Source of the DNA: Riptortus pedestris
Lineage: Eukaryota; Arthropoda; Insecta; Hemiptera; Alydidae
Direction of reading: 5' to 3'
Length of the DNA stretch: 64,000 bases
Assembly: GCA_019009955.1 (NCBI GenBank)
Contig: CM032232.1
Coordinates: 58,307,501-58,371,500 of the forward strand
Shown here: piece after piece, positions 34,647 to 46,192 of the stretch
Layout of the letters: the number at the start of each line of letters is the position of its first letter
How positions within the stretch are numbered: position 1 is the stretch's first letter
Made by a program: the position numbers and the translations under genes
The notes under the pieces: model-generated
Told to the model about the DNA's origin: nothing
What the model saw: the letters and a program-made list of their open reading frames with translations, nothing else
Databases searched by the model: none

Positions 34647-35619
34647 AAATATCTTCTAAACAAAAAAATAACATTTAATTATGTTTCTTAAACAAATGGC
34701 ACAAGAAACTCTCATTTTTGATGGTAGTTTTGAAATAAGTAGTGCGCATGCCATAAAGGTCCCCTTCATTTGTACTTAATAATGATGTATTTAGTACTCG
34801 TCATTAACAATTCGTTTTCTGTCAGGCTTGTTCAATAATGGATGACCAAAGCCCCACAAGTTCTTTCTACGCAAATCCCACCGCTACTGAATTAATCTCT
34901 ACGCCTAGATCAAGGGACACATAGTGCCTACTCAAAAAGCGTCCGTCACGAAAAGGTTGCGAAAAACTAAACCGATTTCCCAAGGGCTTATGACACTCTA
35001 GTGATCTCGTCTAACGATATATGTATATTCTATTTCCAAATAAAAATGTGAGTAGAAGTAGGGTTTACATAAAGCAGAAAACAAGGAAGTACTAATTTCT
35101 CGCTTAATATTTGAGATACAATGAAATGTATAGGTCAATAATTGTAGAGCATCAAGATTGAACCTAAATCATTAACGTTGTTGGATGAAACGGCTAAATA
35201 TCTTGTATGGCATTGGTCAAATAAACATTTACGAGAGAAGAACGTAAAATCTTAATTGATCACTCCATCACAACCCCTATTTGCATGCATCTCACACAAT
35301 AAAGGTTAGTTGAAAACAATATTTGGTATGCGAGCTTGGAAGAAGACGTTCCATGATATATTCGCTCTTTAAAAAAGCTAAAGTCTCGCTAATATTCGAG
35401 ATAAAGATAACATCTATCCCCTAAAGGGAAATATAAATATTTGTTTAAAGAGCAAAGACCATGCTTGTGGTGAGTTAAAACAGCTACAATTAATTTTCTT
35501 TTATGCAGTTTTTGATTGTGTACGTAATTATTGTATATTCATTTCTAGTATGCCAGAATGCCAAATATTCTAAAAATTCCATAATGTCACTACACTTAAT
35601 TGTCTGATCTAAACATTTT
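34647..35619. other. Gene-free interval
   Basis: Mixed sequence without a recognisable exon or repeat. The promoter of CISD3 may lie here or beyond the next retroelement. Confidence 0.4.
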
Positions 35620-36370
35620 GCATTTTATTTAACGGCTCTATACCCACAGACCTCTTGCGTAATGTACATACGGCTAAGGGCACTGCCCGACCATATGCAG
35701 GCCACGCTGGCAGTTACCAATAAGATCTCAGTCGATAAACTGGCTGAGATTGGAGATCTTATAGTTGAAGTATGAGTATGAGCCCAGAGTTCATGAAGAA
35801 CGCACACAGAGGACAAAACCTGCCCAATTATTACAGCTTGTTGCTCTTGTACAGCAAGAGTAGGGATTGGTGTTATTACCAAGAGACCTTCCTGGGAAAA
35901 CGAGGAAATGCGAATAGAAGAATAACATTCCGGCTCAGGGAAACTGTTAACAGCGGACTGAGAAGGTGGACTCCGGCGCTGACACTCATCAACGCGGACA
36001 CTGGTGCATGGATATCTGTCTTCCCGGCCAGGTTACGGGATCGGAGACATCCAACATACTTCCCTTTGTGTGCGGCCAATGATACAGCGCTCAAGACTTA
36101 TGGGGAAAGTCAGGAAGACAATATCGGATTCCGATGACCACTTCCCATGGACATTCATCTTGGCAGTAGCCCTATCATCGGCGCAGACCTTCTCTTCCAC
36201 CACCACAAATCGTGGATCTCAAAGGTCCTAGACGTGAAAACGGAACTCGAACCAAAGGGTATCATCGCCAACTCCAAAATACCCATATATTCAGTTCCCA
36301 ACGGAGAGTGGTATTACGAGGAACTACGCAAGTACCCCTCCATCACACGTCCATCAACCGTACTGTAGAA
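35620..36370 (+). pseudogene. Second Ty3/gypsy remnant: gag end and protease
   Basis: Plus-strand pieces read, in several frames, LPDHMQATLAVTNKI and DKLAEIGDLIVEV (gag C-terminus), then NADTGAWISVFPARLRDRR (aspartic protease DTGA) with AANDTALKTYGES, then HFPWTFILAV and PIIGADLLFHH. This order and wording match the CsRn1-like branch of gypsy, different from the element at 2.3-6.6 kb. Several frameshifts are present. It is much GC-richer than its flanks. RT and later domains are absent. Confidence 0.75.
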
Positions 36371-36660
36371 ACCAAAGCACCCCATCAAGACGAAGGGACT
36401 TCCTGTCACAGCATAAGTTTCTGCAGGCTACGGAGGGATGGCTATCTAACAACTCTGGGCTAATGGAATTTTCTCCACTCATGCCTTTACTGGTGTGAAT
36501 GCAATTTTCCTCATGCTGCCTTCATTGCTGAATGGACTGACGCAGAAGGCAATGGGAAACCACTCCATGAACTTGTGACCCTCGCATACCCGCGTGGCGT
36601 GCCGCACAGTGGTCCAAAAGCCACAATGAACGGCAAACCTATTAACTTTGAAACTACTTT
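36371..36660. other. GC-rich unclassified tail of the gypsy remnant
   Basis: It contains gcaatgggaaaccactccat and cgcatacccgcgtggcgtgc. Such strings occur in non-coding parts of arthropod retroelements. I cannot assign it. Confidence 0.3.
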
Positions 36661-36991
36661 AAAAAATGCGTTTTAATATTTATAATATATGTTGACGTTG
36701 TTGAAAATGTTGTTTTGTAATAAAATTAAACAAAGAACTAAACATGAATACGTTTCAAAACCTCTACTCGTTAAGGATAATGTACAAATTTTCAGATATC
36801 GCTAAAATTAAAACGAAATTGATTAATTATAATCAATCCAAGTAAAATTTACACAAAAATTTATTTCGAATGAAAAAATAAAAACATTCTTCCTTCAATA
36901 TGAACAATTTATTTACATTTTCTTATTCAATTATTTTATTTATTGAAATTCATAATTCAGTAAATAAATAAATCAATACATTTTTCTAAAA

Positions 36992-37039
36992 ATGTCGACT
37001 TCTTGTAATGCACTTGCCTCAGTCGCTGTTGAAAATGAG
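36992..37039 (+). CDS. Candidate first coding exon, maybe of the zinc-finger gene
   Basis: ATG in a strong context (taaaaATGT) opens 16 codons, MSTSCNALASVAVENE, ending at GAG|gtacga in phase 0. The polyQ zinc-finger exon at 47460 also begins in phase 0 directly after an acceptor and is on the same strand, so the two could join in frame across a 10.4-kb intron. No other evidence; short open stretches with a GT occur by chance. Confidence 0.3.
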
Positions 37040-37974
37040 GTACGAATCTTTTTTTAATTAATCATTTTATAATTTGCGAAATAACTTCGTCGGGCAAATG
37101 CTGGTACTTTTCCTGAACGAAGAGGTCTAAAAATCGGCTCGTTTTAAAAAGCACATTAGATAAAACACTGTTAGGAACTGTAAAATCCGACATTTTCAAA
37201 TATTTTAAACACCTTAAAAATTACTTTATAAGTTCGCCCAAGTACTTCGAAACATGAACTGAAAAAGTAAAATACGAGTAATAAATAAATCCTCGATCCT
37301 ATAATTCCATTTAGTAAACATCCTGAATAAATAGAGCGCCTAATGCGCGGCAATTACTGTTGGTTAATTTTCTTTAAACCTCAATTTCTCACAAAAGTGG
37401 ACGAAGGTGGATGAGATATTTATAAAATAGTTACTCATAGGCTTAATCTTGAAGAAAATATAAGTTAGATCTTGGAGCTTTGTGGAGCTTTTTTTGAAAC
37501 CTTATACGAAGAAAGAAATTTAGGAATTTATCTCTATTTTGTTAGAACTCGTTTTAAGGGCTAATACATAACGGATTAAAAACAAATTAGAAACCAGCAA
37601 AAAACTTGAAATATACAGTATTAACGTTGCCAGAATGAAATTTGTCAATAGACAGTCTTAAGGGTCAGAATTTATCTTTTAAATTTGGCTTAGAAGTTAG
37701 ATTATTTTGTGAAAAACATGAATGTCGATTTAAATGTTATTCTATTGGCAATTGAAATTATATTAATTAAAAAGGCCACCCAAACACAAAGGTACAACCC
37801 ACTAAACTATAAAGAAATCAAATTCTCAAAACCAAATTTCAACTTTTGCTGAAATAGGTTTTTGCCAGCTTCGCACCACTGTGTGCCGTGGCGTTAAAAT
37901 CAGGTTTACCTGTTCCCGAGACCAATTACCAAGTGTAGCCTGTAAGTACTACATACATATAAATGTAAAACTAT
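37040..37974. other. Gene-free interval
   Basis: AT-rich with no repeat or convincing exon. Minus-strand frames at 37171-37353 and 37061-37192 were considered and not accepted. Confidence 0.4.
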
Positions 37975-38711
37975 AGATCTTGTTCGTTTCAATAGCTGTA
38001 ATGGACTCATAAAGGGGGGGAATTTCGAAATACCTTGGTTATTATGAGTTTTATGAGTAAAGTATTTATTATTATGTATCGAACCTCTCTTATTGCAACT
38101 GTATTGTTCTATACATTTTTTCTCAATTATGAATATTAACCGAGATATTTGCATATTTTAGTTTTCGGCCTTCAGTATACCCCCACTCCTATTTATGTCA
38201 TAGTAACAATAAGTTAATTAATATTATTATTATTATTAATTAATATTTTTTGGCGTCAACCGTTATGGTCATTAACGCCAGAGCCATGGACCACTTTATA
38301 GGAAGCTTAAACAACGAAGTTTTAGGTGAACTTTTTTAGGGGGAGATACCTGAAAATATGTTGTGAGTTGAAGTCATCATTTAAGAATTTTCTTTTTCAA
38401 CTCGAAAATGTTTATTTTATCTATACTACACTTGATATTTACCTATTTCATGCAACACTTAAGTTCCTTGTCGTTAATGGGTGAATTCTAACTAGGAATA
38501 AGGGAGTTTTCGGGGGGGGGGATTCGAGATTTCATAATATCTCCTTTATTCTAAGTTGGATCCGGAAAATGTACAGAACCAATCCAAATGCAATTTTAAT
38601 GTTCTATAAATGTTGTTCTTTGGATTTTTCGTAGCTCAAACAGTAAACCAGCTAATTGTATTTTCTTGTTTTCGTCCTTCAGTAAAACCCGACGTCATAG
38701 CACTTTTATAA
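37975..38711 (+). repeat. Repeat family H copy, left part (split by Helitron 1)
   Basis: Poly-G/aatttcgaaat block, ttattgcaactgtattgttc, gaatattaaccgagatattt and ggccttcagtataccccca are family H body blocks. A short ggcgtcaaccgttatggtca piece with a (TTA)n tail near 38220-38285 looks like another truncated SINE. The copy continues after the Helitron at 40039. Confidence 0.7.
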
Positions 38712-40038
38712 TCTTCTATATATATATAAAATTGTAACCTCTGTCTGTACATTGATTTTTTTCGCGAAATTTCACGATAACTTTTCGTTTCACATGTCAT
38801 AGACACCATAACTGCATTTTGTTTCTTTGGTGTCTGTTTGTTTGTTTGTTTATTTGTTTGTTACCTTTTCACGCATAAACGGCTAAACCGAATTTTATGA
38901 AACTTGGTATGTATATTACTACTAGCCCAACTTAGACTTTAGGCTATATTAATATTCTCTAAGACGAACAGGAGTGGGGGTTATAAGGGAGGCCTGAAAT
39001 TAAAAATAGCGATATTTCGTTTCCTATTGCTTTTTCAGCAAATATGCACATAACAAAAGTTGTTTATTTTGTAATTTAGAGTAACTTTTGTTATATGCAC
39101 TTTTGCCGTATACGGAAGTATAAATGCGTTATACGCTAAAAACTATAGCGGGAGTCCACAATTTTATTTGGCACAAAAGACTCAACCGAACTAAACCAAA
39201 CTCGGTATGTAAATTATTGCTAACGCCTTCCTTATAATAAGCCATACTAACATTTCTAGCGACGGGCAGGAGTGGGGGTTATAAGGGAGGCATGCAATTA
39301 AAAATAGCGATATTTCGTTTCCTATTGCTTTTTTCAGCAAATATGCACATAACAATAGTTGTTTATTTTGTTATTTAGAGTAACTTTTGTGATATTCATT
39401 TTTGTCTTTTAACAAAGTATAAACGAGATATACACTATAAACTAAAGCGGGAGTCCACTATTTTATTAGGCACTAACGATTGAACCGAACTTAACAAAAC
39501 TCGGTATGTCGATTAGCATTAATTCTTCCATGATTATAAGCTATATTAAAATATTTAGGTTAGAACGGGATTGGGGTTATAAGGGAAGCCTGAAATAAAA
39601 ATTCGCGATTTTGTGATTCTTATTGGTTTTTCAGTGATATTTTATAAAAATACCATCATTATTCAGTCAACTATGATTTCCCGGGCATCGTCGGATATAT
39701 TAGCTACATTGTATACAGAAAATACGTACATTGTAGATGATATTTAATAATAATAAATCCTATCCATGATTATGTCATTTATTATTATATTGATTATGTC
39801 TAGACTATTTTTATTATTCACTGTGTGTCAAACAGTGGAGAGGGAATGATTAGAGACTTATTTTCATTTATTCTTCAAATCTAAAATTTTATTTTCCACA
39901 AGTCGCCCAACGGAGCCTTACGGGAAGAAATGAGCCCAGGCGGGAAGAGCAGTTGTACACGTCGAAGCATTGCCAAAGACAAAATAGAATATTTCCGTCT
40001 CAAATGATTTCCCGAGCGAAGCCGGGTACCTTGGCTAG
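38712..40038 (+). mobile_element. Non-autonomous Helitron 1
   Basis: It starts TCTTCTATATATATATAAAA after an A. It ends with the hairpin-forming CCCGAGCGAAGCCGGG, then TACCTTGGCTAG, before a T: the A|TC...CTAG|T layout of Helitrons. It is 1327 bp and encodes no Rep/helicase. The interior holds three tandem units of about 298 bp starting at 38903, 39201 and 39500. Confidence 0.88.
38903..39660 (+). repeat. About 298-bp tandem units inside Helitron 1
   Basis: cttggtatgt (38903), ctcggtatgt (39201) and ctcggtatgt (39500) open units that each contain aggagtgggggttataaggg or a close form and a tatttcgtttcctattg block. The third is partial. Confidence 0.85.
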
Positions 40039-40310
40039 TAAGTGAATAAATCTTGAAATGTGTTATTTCACACTTAAATGCCAAATGTTTTCAACAGATC
40101 TGTTGTATTCATTTTTTCTAAACTCAGATATTAAGGGAGTAATAAGTACTTTCTTGTTTTCTGCATTCAGTAAACCTCCACTTCTACTCGGATTTTTTTA
40201 TTAGAAATAGAAAATATATGGCGAGAAGAGATCAATAGTGCCATATCAGTACTAAACTTGTTGCGTTTACGCAATCCTGCGTGATGGACTTTTTTAGCAG
40301 ATTTCCCATA
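40039..40310 (+). repeat. Repeat family H copy, right part
   Basis: It continues from before the Helitron: aaatgccaaatgttttcaac, then cattcagtaaacctccactt, ending in tttacgcaatcctgcgtgatggactttttt, with the terminal hairpin form ACGCA/TGCGT. Confidence 0.7.
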
Positions 40311-40386
40311 AGGGAAATCAAAAATTTCCTCAAGTGTCAATCGATTCTACCCAGGTAATGACGAAAATGGGGTACCTACGTTCAAA
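40308..40386 (+). repeat. Repeat family H, 5' start of a second copy
   Basis: It begins with the palindrome gatttcccataagggaaatc, immediately after the previous copy's end, followed by the caatcgattctacccagg and atgacgaaaatgggg blocks. It is cut at about 40386 by Helitron 2 and resumes at 42150. Confidence 0.7.
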
Positions 40387-42149
40387 TTTACATATATAAA
40401 AATTTGTTTCTTTGGTATCTGTTTGTTTGTTACCTTTTCACGCCCAAACTACTGAACCAAATTTTATGAAACTTGGTATCTATATTACTATTTACCCAAC
40501 TTGGATTATAGGCTATTCTAATAATCTCAGAGACAAACAGGAGTGGGGGTTTTAAGGGAAGCCTGAAATGAAAAATTACGATTTTTCGTTTCTTCTTAGT
40601 TTTTCGATAAAGATCCACATAACAAAAGTTCTTTATTTTGTTATTTAAAGTAACTTTTGTTATATACACTTTGCAATATACCGAAGTATAAATGAGAAAT
40701 ACGCTAAAAACTATAGAGGGCGAGAACAATTTTATAGGACACAAAAGACAAAGCCGAACTCAACGAAACTCCGTAAGTGGGTTACTATTAATGTCTTTTT
40801 GAGTATAAGGTATATTAACATTATTAGAAACGAACAGGAGTGGGGGTTACAAAGGAAGCCTGAAATGGAAAATAGTCATATTTCGCTTCCAATTGGGTTT
40901 TCGGCAATGATGCACATAACAAAAGGTGTTTATTTTGTTATTTAGAGTAAATTTTGTTACATACACTTTTGTCGTACAACGATGTATAAACGAGATATAC
41001 GCTAAGAACAATGTAGGAATCACCAATTTTATAACGAGCCGACAATTAAATATTTGTATTTTAGGAAAACCGGATTGGTCTTTAGACTGCGTTAATATTT
41101 TTTTGAGACGAAATGGATTATAGGGGTGATTGAGAATCAAAATTACTAACATTAGCTTCCTGATACTTTTCCCGCTAAATATAGTATTACTTTAGGCCGA
41201 GCTATTTTGTGTAACGTATGGATAATTAATGATTGATAAGTGCTCATTAATCTTTATTTCATAATGGCATATTCTGTCAAATAACTTTTTTTTAGAAGTA
41301 TGCGATAGTTTAAAGTATTATTCAGGCTAGTGTGGATCTTATACGTACCTTGGTGTGGTTTATAAATCCCCCCCCCCAACTTAAATTAATTAAGTTGATA
41401 TAACATTTATCAGAGTTATATGTTTTCTCCAGGAAAGTGAATTATTAAAACATTCCCATGGTTTAATATTTAGAATAACTGGTATTACAATAGTTTAAAT
41501 CAAATAATGTAAAATTTGGACAATATGCATTAGCGGAAGTTTTGAGAAGATAATACAGTAGGTTACCGGCAGCCTAGCCGACAGGCTTTTGATCCGGCCG
41601 ACTTTTGGTGGGAATTGAAACTAATGATAATGTTGCTTTAACCTAGAGCTAAACATTAAATAGCTTGTTTATTCAAACAAATCAATGTGAAAGGGGGTTG
41701 AAAATGCTAAGGAGGTGCACCCATATGTCTGCTAATTATTAACATTGCTCCGATAATATGTTACACGTAATATAATATGAGTAAGAACTGCTCTGAATAA
41801 AATGTTTCTTTTTCAGATATATATTACAGTATTTTTAATAATGGTAATTAAATACGTGAAATAGATACAATCGTTGAGTTAGGGGACGATTTTGGAAATA
41901 TAAATGTGTATTCTTGCATAGTTTATAAGAAAAATGCATTTCATAATTATGATGTATTTTGAAAAATGGAGAGGGAGATTGGTCATTAACTAATTTTTTA
42001 TTCGTTAAGACTAAAACATTCTATAAGTTTACTAGGATAAATAGTAACGTAAATGCTTGTGACGGTAACTGTAAAAATATTGTGCATTCTAAAGCCAAAG
42101 AAATTACAATTATTCAGACACCCTGAGCAACACCGGGTACCTTATCTAA
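40387..42149 (+). mobile_element. Non-autonomous Helitron 2
   Basis: It has the same leader as Helitron 1 (tttctttggtatctgtttg, ttaccttttcacgc) and at least two of the roughly 298-bp units (40472, 40769). The 3' end is accccgggtac-like (caccgggtaccttat) then CTAA before T. The 5' TC is decayed. 41160-42050 is unlike Helitron 1 and may be captured sequence. No Rep/helicase. Confidence 0.7.
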
Positions 42150-42150
42150 T

Positions 42151-42202
<52 letters not shown>

Positions 42203-42520
42203 GACTCGGAGGAGGGGGGAATCTCGAAAGATTTTCGTTATTGTACGTTGGATTGAAAAAGCGTATAGAAACAATCTTATTGCAAATTGAATGTTCTATA
42301 ATTGTTAATAAATACGTTTTTTCACTGACTTGATTATGAACCGAGTCACTTGCATGCTTTAGTTGTCACCCTTCAGTAAACTCCCACTCCTACTCATGTC
42401 ATATTAATTATAAGCTGTTATATCCTGATGCACTTTTTTTTTCCTTTTTTTTTAAGCTTAAATATCAAATATTATTTTCATTGATCTTTTACTGCGTAGG
42501 GTACATGGTGTGATGACGTC
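42150..42520 (+). repeat. Repeat family H copy continuing after Helitron 2
   Basis: It starts with an (AT)n run (42159-42200), the usual microsatellite position, then the poly-G block, attgaaaaagcgtatagaaa, the 'ccttcagtaaactcccactc' block and cactcctactcatgtcatat. Confidence 0.75.
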
Positions 42521-42624
42521 ACCATAGAATAATTGAATTTATTAACTCTAAATTCACCATACTCGATATTTAATAGTCTCATTCAATACTAAAGATAATA
42601 TTAGTTATTGGCTGCTTAATTGGT

Positions 42625-42850
42625 TATCTTTGGCTTCATGACATTGGTGCGGACGGACCTTCCCTTAATCTCGCGTGGTAGACCTAGAGTGGCGGGTTCG
42701 ATTCCCGCCCTGGACAGTAGAAATGTATTTGGTGACGGAGTCATTAAATAAACTCCTTTGGCCCACCCTGGCTAGAAAAAGGTGGTAACCTGTAGATAAC
42801 CCGTCCTGATTAGCCATAAGTAGCATAAAGTGGACGTAAATACAACCAAA
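42625..42850 (+). mobile_element. tRNA-derived SINE copy
   Basis: Well preserved: gtggtagacctagagtggcg, B-box GGTTCGATTCC, gacggagtcattaaataaac, ggtggtaacctgtagataac and a gtggacgtaaata tail. It is inserted inside a family H copy. Confidence 0.9.
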
Positions 42851-43142
42851 CGAAAGTTACTGGCTGAAATCGGACACGGAATAAGGGGGGGGGGGTAGAG
42901 AGGTGGGATTCAAAATATCTTCGTTATTATGGGTCGGGTTGCTCTATATATTTTCTATTAACTCAAATAGTAAGCGAGCTATCAGCACTTTATTGTTTTA
43001 AGCGTTCGGTAACCCCCATGCTACTACTTATGGATTTGACTTAGAAATAGAGAATATATGGTGAGATGACATTACTAGTGTGTTATACCGGCAGGTGGGA
43101 AATCTGTTTACTTTACGCAGACCCTGCGTGCCGGACTTTTTT
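42851..43142 (+). repeat. Repeat family H, second-half block
   Basis: agttactggctgaaatcgga, poly-G, then the ggtgggaaatctgtttactt end and the hairpin ACGCAGacccTGCGT followed by a T-run. Confidence 0.75.
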
Positions 43143-43149
43143 CCTATTA

Positions 43150-43440
43150 TTTTTGTAAGTGAGAGATAAGGGGAGTGGGAGAGAGAGAGAATAATAGTAG
43201 TTGAGCGGGAGAACAGGTTCCTCTGAGCAACAAAGAGCGGATCGAAGCCACACCCCTCCCTCTCTCCCTCCTCCCCCCCTCCCACCGCCGCATCTATCCC
43301 CTCTCGCTCAGGGGCTGTTTGTATTGATCTGCTTCGTTTGCTTTGTCCTTTTTCATTTTTTTTTTATTTTTATTAATAATAGTCGTTGTTGTTATAGATG
43401 TATATTATTTTCTTATGGTCCTGAGAAGGAGGTAAATTTG
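43150..43440 (+). promoter_or_regulatory. GC-rich GAGA/CCTCC island, possible promoter
   Basis: A purine run (gagagagagagaataat) is followed by a C-rich stretch (ccctccctctctccctcctcc, then ccaccgccgcatc) in otherwise AT-rich DNA. A possible donor (gaagga|ggtaaatt) lies near 43432. It could be a start site with a non-coding first exon for the downstream zinc-finger gene. Frames over it are low-complexity artefacts. Confidence 0.3.
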
Positions 43441-45435
43441 GATAAGACGCCTTAAAAAGTGAGTCGACCCTTCTGATCAATCGTATATTAGTTGTCTATA
43501 TATAAACTGTAAACTAGTCGCATCTCTTGAATTATATGTTTGCCTTAGTTTAAATCTGTTTGCCGGGCGTTTGACGCCAGTTATAGCCCGGCTATAGTTC
43601 TTAATTATTTCGAGGTACAAAGCATTCTTTGGTCTTCTAATAATTTATATAGATATTTTATATAGTTAGGAATGTCTACTTTTTTTTTTGGTGTGAACTT
43701 TTGTTTGATTTGTTTCATTATGGAAACCAGTCGATTCTTAATATTTCTTTAAAGCCCTTAACAGCAAAATTTATATTTGTGCATCTTTTAAACTGCAGTT
43801 TTTCATTATTACACCAATAATTATTTGGAGATAAACTGTTTCATTAATTGTAATCCTTTTTCTCTGATATATTAAAACAAAATTGTATGTGCTTGTTATA
43901 CTATATTGAATTTTCTTAATTTTAAAACTTAAAAATATATTTATTTGAGAAAATAAAAACAATAGTAGATCTAACAATTTTTAATTAGGAAAATATCTCA
44001 ATTTTTGAAGAATAAATTTTATTGAGGTGAATATACAGGTATTTCTTTATTTCATTCTTAATAGAGATATGTTTACCAATAGTCTTAACAATTCACATGA
44101 TTTTCAATCCATTAAAGTCTATATCCTTGGAAGTCCTATGTAGTTTTTATCTAAAAAGCAATATACTAAAAGGGAGGTTTTCATTTTCTATAATTCATTT
44201 GGACTAAGTAACATTTTATGTCAAATTTGTTAACTAATCTTTTTATTTATGTAGCCTTAGTTCAAGAGAACTGGCTTTTTATGTTTGAGTATGATATTTA
44301 TTTTCAATCTTATTTTTAGTAGCTTGAAAAGTGATACATGAGATGGCTGAGGTTGCTATGCAACCATGGTGTTAGGTGGGCTAGCTCCTGAAGGTTTTTA
44401 AATTTAAAATCTATTCCCGTGCCAGTGTCTTTTTTCTTTTAATTTTTTCTTTCTTAAAAACTTAAATTATATTTTTTTCTAGCGAAACACTTGCTCAATG
44501 CTCTGTCCTTTTTTTTTTTTGTTTTTAGCAACCAATTGAATTTTTTATATTATTATTCTCGAGTTCTCCTATGAGTCTTTGTAGTTTTAACATGTGTGAT
44601 TAATAGTATGGAAAAGTATTAACAATATTTCATTTGGTTTTTAAATAGCCAAACATCAGCATTAGCTTAATTTGTCGTTTTATAAATAATGTTTCTTTAA
44701 GACATTCATTTTTAGGAAGTTTTTAAAGTGGGTTAAAAGAAAGTTAGAATAAAAGGGTTTTAATTTGGTCCTTACGAGATAATTAATGGCCACACTTCAT
44801 CCAAACATTTCTGAGTTGCTCAGATGTTTAACATGACAATTGAATGAAAAAGTTGGTTTCTTCTTATCAAGACTCTTTCATTTAGAAAAATATTTAATTT
44901 GGAATTATTTTAAAATGAGTATTTTATTTTTTCATCACTCATATATCTTCTTAAAATGGAGTCTAAACTTCTCAATAAATCAGAATATCTTTTTTTTTCT
45001 TCAAAGAATGCAAGCTATTTTTTTAGTGGTCCTCATTTCTATTATACGAATAAGAGAGAAAATTGCAAATATTCATTTTTATGTATGTATAATTATTGTA
45101 AAGTTGTTGAGTAAAACTGTTCTATGAACCCAAATAGTTTTGTATATTTTTCTGTCAATTTATTACACTTTTCTTGATACATACATTTAATTCTTACTGC
45201 TTTATATAGGAATTATCTGCCATAGATCGGGAGATAAGAGGAATAAGATAAGGAGGCTCACACCAACTGACTGAGGGAACCTCTAAAGTTCGCTTTTTGA
45301 ACAATAACTCTAGATAAATCATCATAAATTCATCCAAAGTACTTACATTTTTAAAAATAGTCCAAATAGGTAAATGCCCTTTTGATATTTAATTTCTTAC
45401 AAAGTAACCTTCACCAAAATAGTTTCAGATTAATA
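43441..45435. other. Gene-free interval
   Basis: AT-rich. An RFX/X-box-like palindrome GTTGCTATGCAAC lies near 44353. No convincing exon. Confidence 0.45.
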
Positions 45436-45439
45436 TACC

Positions 45440-46020
45440 TGTGGTGTTATTTAGCTGTGAAATTCCCAAAAAGTCTATACAAATATAAACAGTCCATCAC
45501 TTAGGTGTGCTGTATAAACTAAACAGATTTGCTAAGCACTGGAATATGATGCGATGATGATCTCATCCCCCCATCTATTCTCTATTTCTCCCTCAGTAGA
45601 AGAAACCTATGTAAACAGGAATTAAAATGTTAATGTTAAAGACCTCATTAATATTTGAGTCAGAGGAAATATCTATAAACGAATATTTGTGGGCAACTAA
45701 AATTCAAGTAACAGGTTACATAAAATGTTCTGATCCACCTTATTTCGAATTTTTAATTATTCCCTCCTCAATCTCCCCCTCCCAAGGCCGAATTCATCCA
45801 ATACCTAATATAATCTTTACTTTACCATGAAGCAGCTAAATATCGAGCCTCATGTTGACATAATAAAATTCATTTAGTTTAGAACAAAAAAAAAAAAGTT
45901 TTGTAATTTTTAATACAAAGTTTAGGGAAAGCAGTAAAACAAATGTAAAACTTTTAAAAATGCCTCTTCCCTCCTCCCTTCTAAAATAGTACAGAACAGA
46001 TAAATCTTCAATTTAAATTC
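45440..46020 (-). repeat. Repeat family H, minus-strand copy
   Basis: On the minus strand it shows agcaaatctgtttagtttat and the cagcacacctaag end (about 45545-45495), preceded by the agaatagatgggggg and [19 protein letters not shown] blocks. Diverged. Confidence 0.55.
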
Positions 46021-46192
46021 AATTTTCTACAGGATTAGCATGAAAGAGAAATTGTTTAAGTGATTTTGCAGTGGATTTGAATTTTGTTTAAGTTAGTACA
46101 ATATTAATAGTGATCAAGCTCATAAATCTAAAAATGCATATCATATTACATGGATTTACATTGGTTTGTTATCGTCTATATTGACCTCAATT

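Noticed and set aside
37061..37192. Minus-strand 43-codon frame beginning MSDFTVPNS
   Set aside because: Looks protein-like, but no family is recognised and no splice partner fits; it is not good enough to be the missing first exon of CISD3.
37171..37353. Minus-strand 60-codon frame with a hydrophobic segment as CISD3 first exon
   Set aside because: Phase-0 donors exist, but the peptide is a membrane-type helix, not a targeting sequence.
42640..42720. tRNA-like sequence with a perfect B-box
   Set aside because: It is the head of a SINE: the rest of the SINE body and tail follows, and the cloverleaf cannot be completed.
43201..43455. 84-codon frame rich in Pro and Phe
   Set aside because: Low-complexity C-rich and T-rich DNA read as protein; no domain, and better explained as a promoter or UTR.
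44330..44380. MAEVAMQPW as a start exon for the zinc-finger gene
   Set aside because: Every nearby GT leaves a phase that gives a stop or the wrong frame at 47460.
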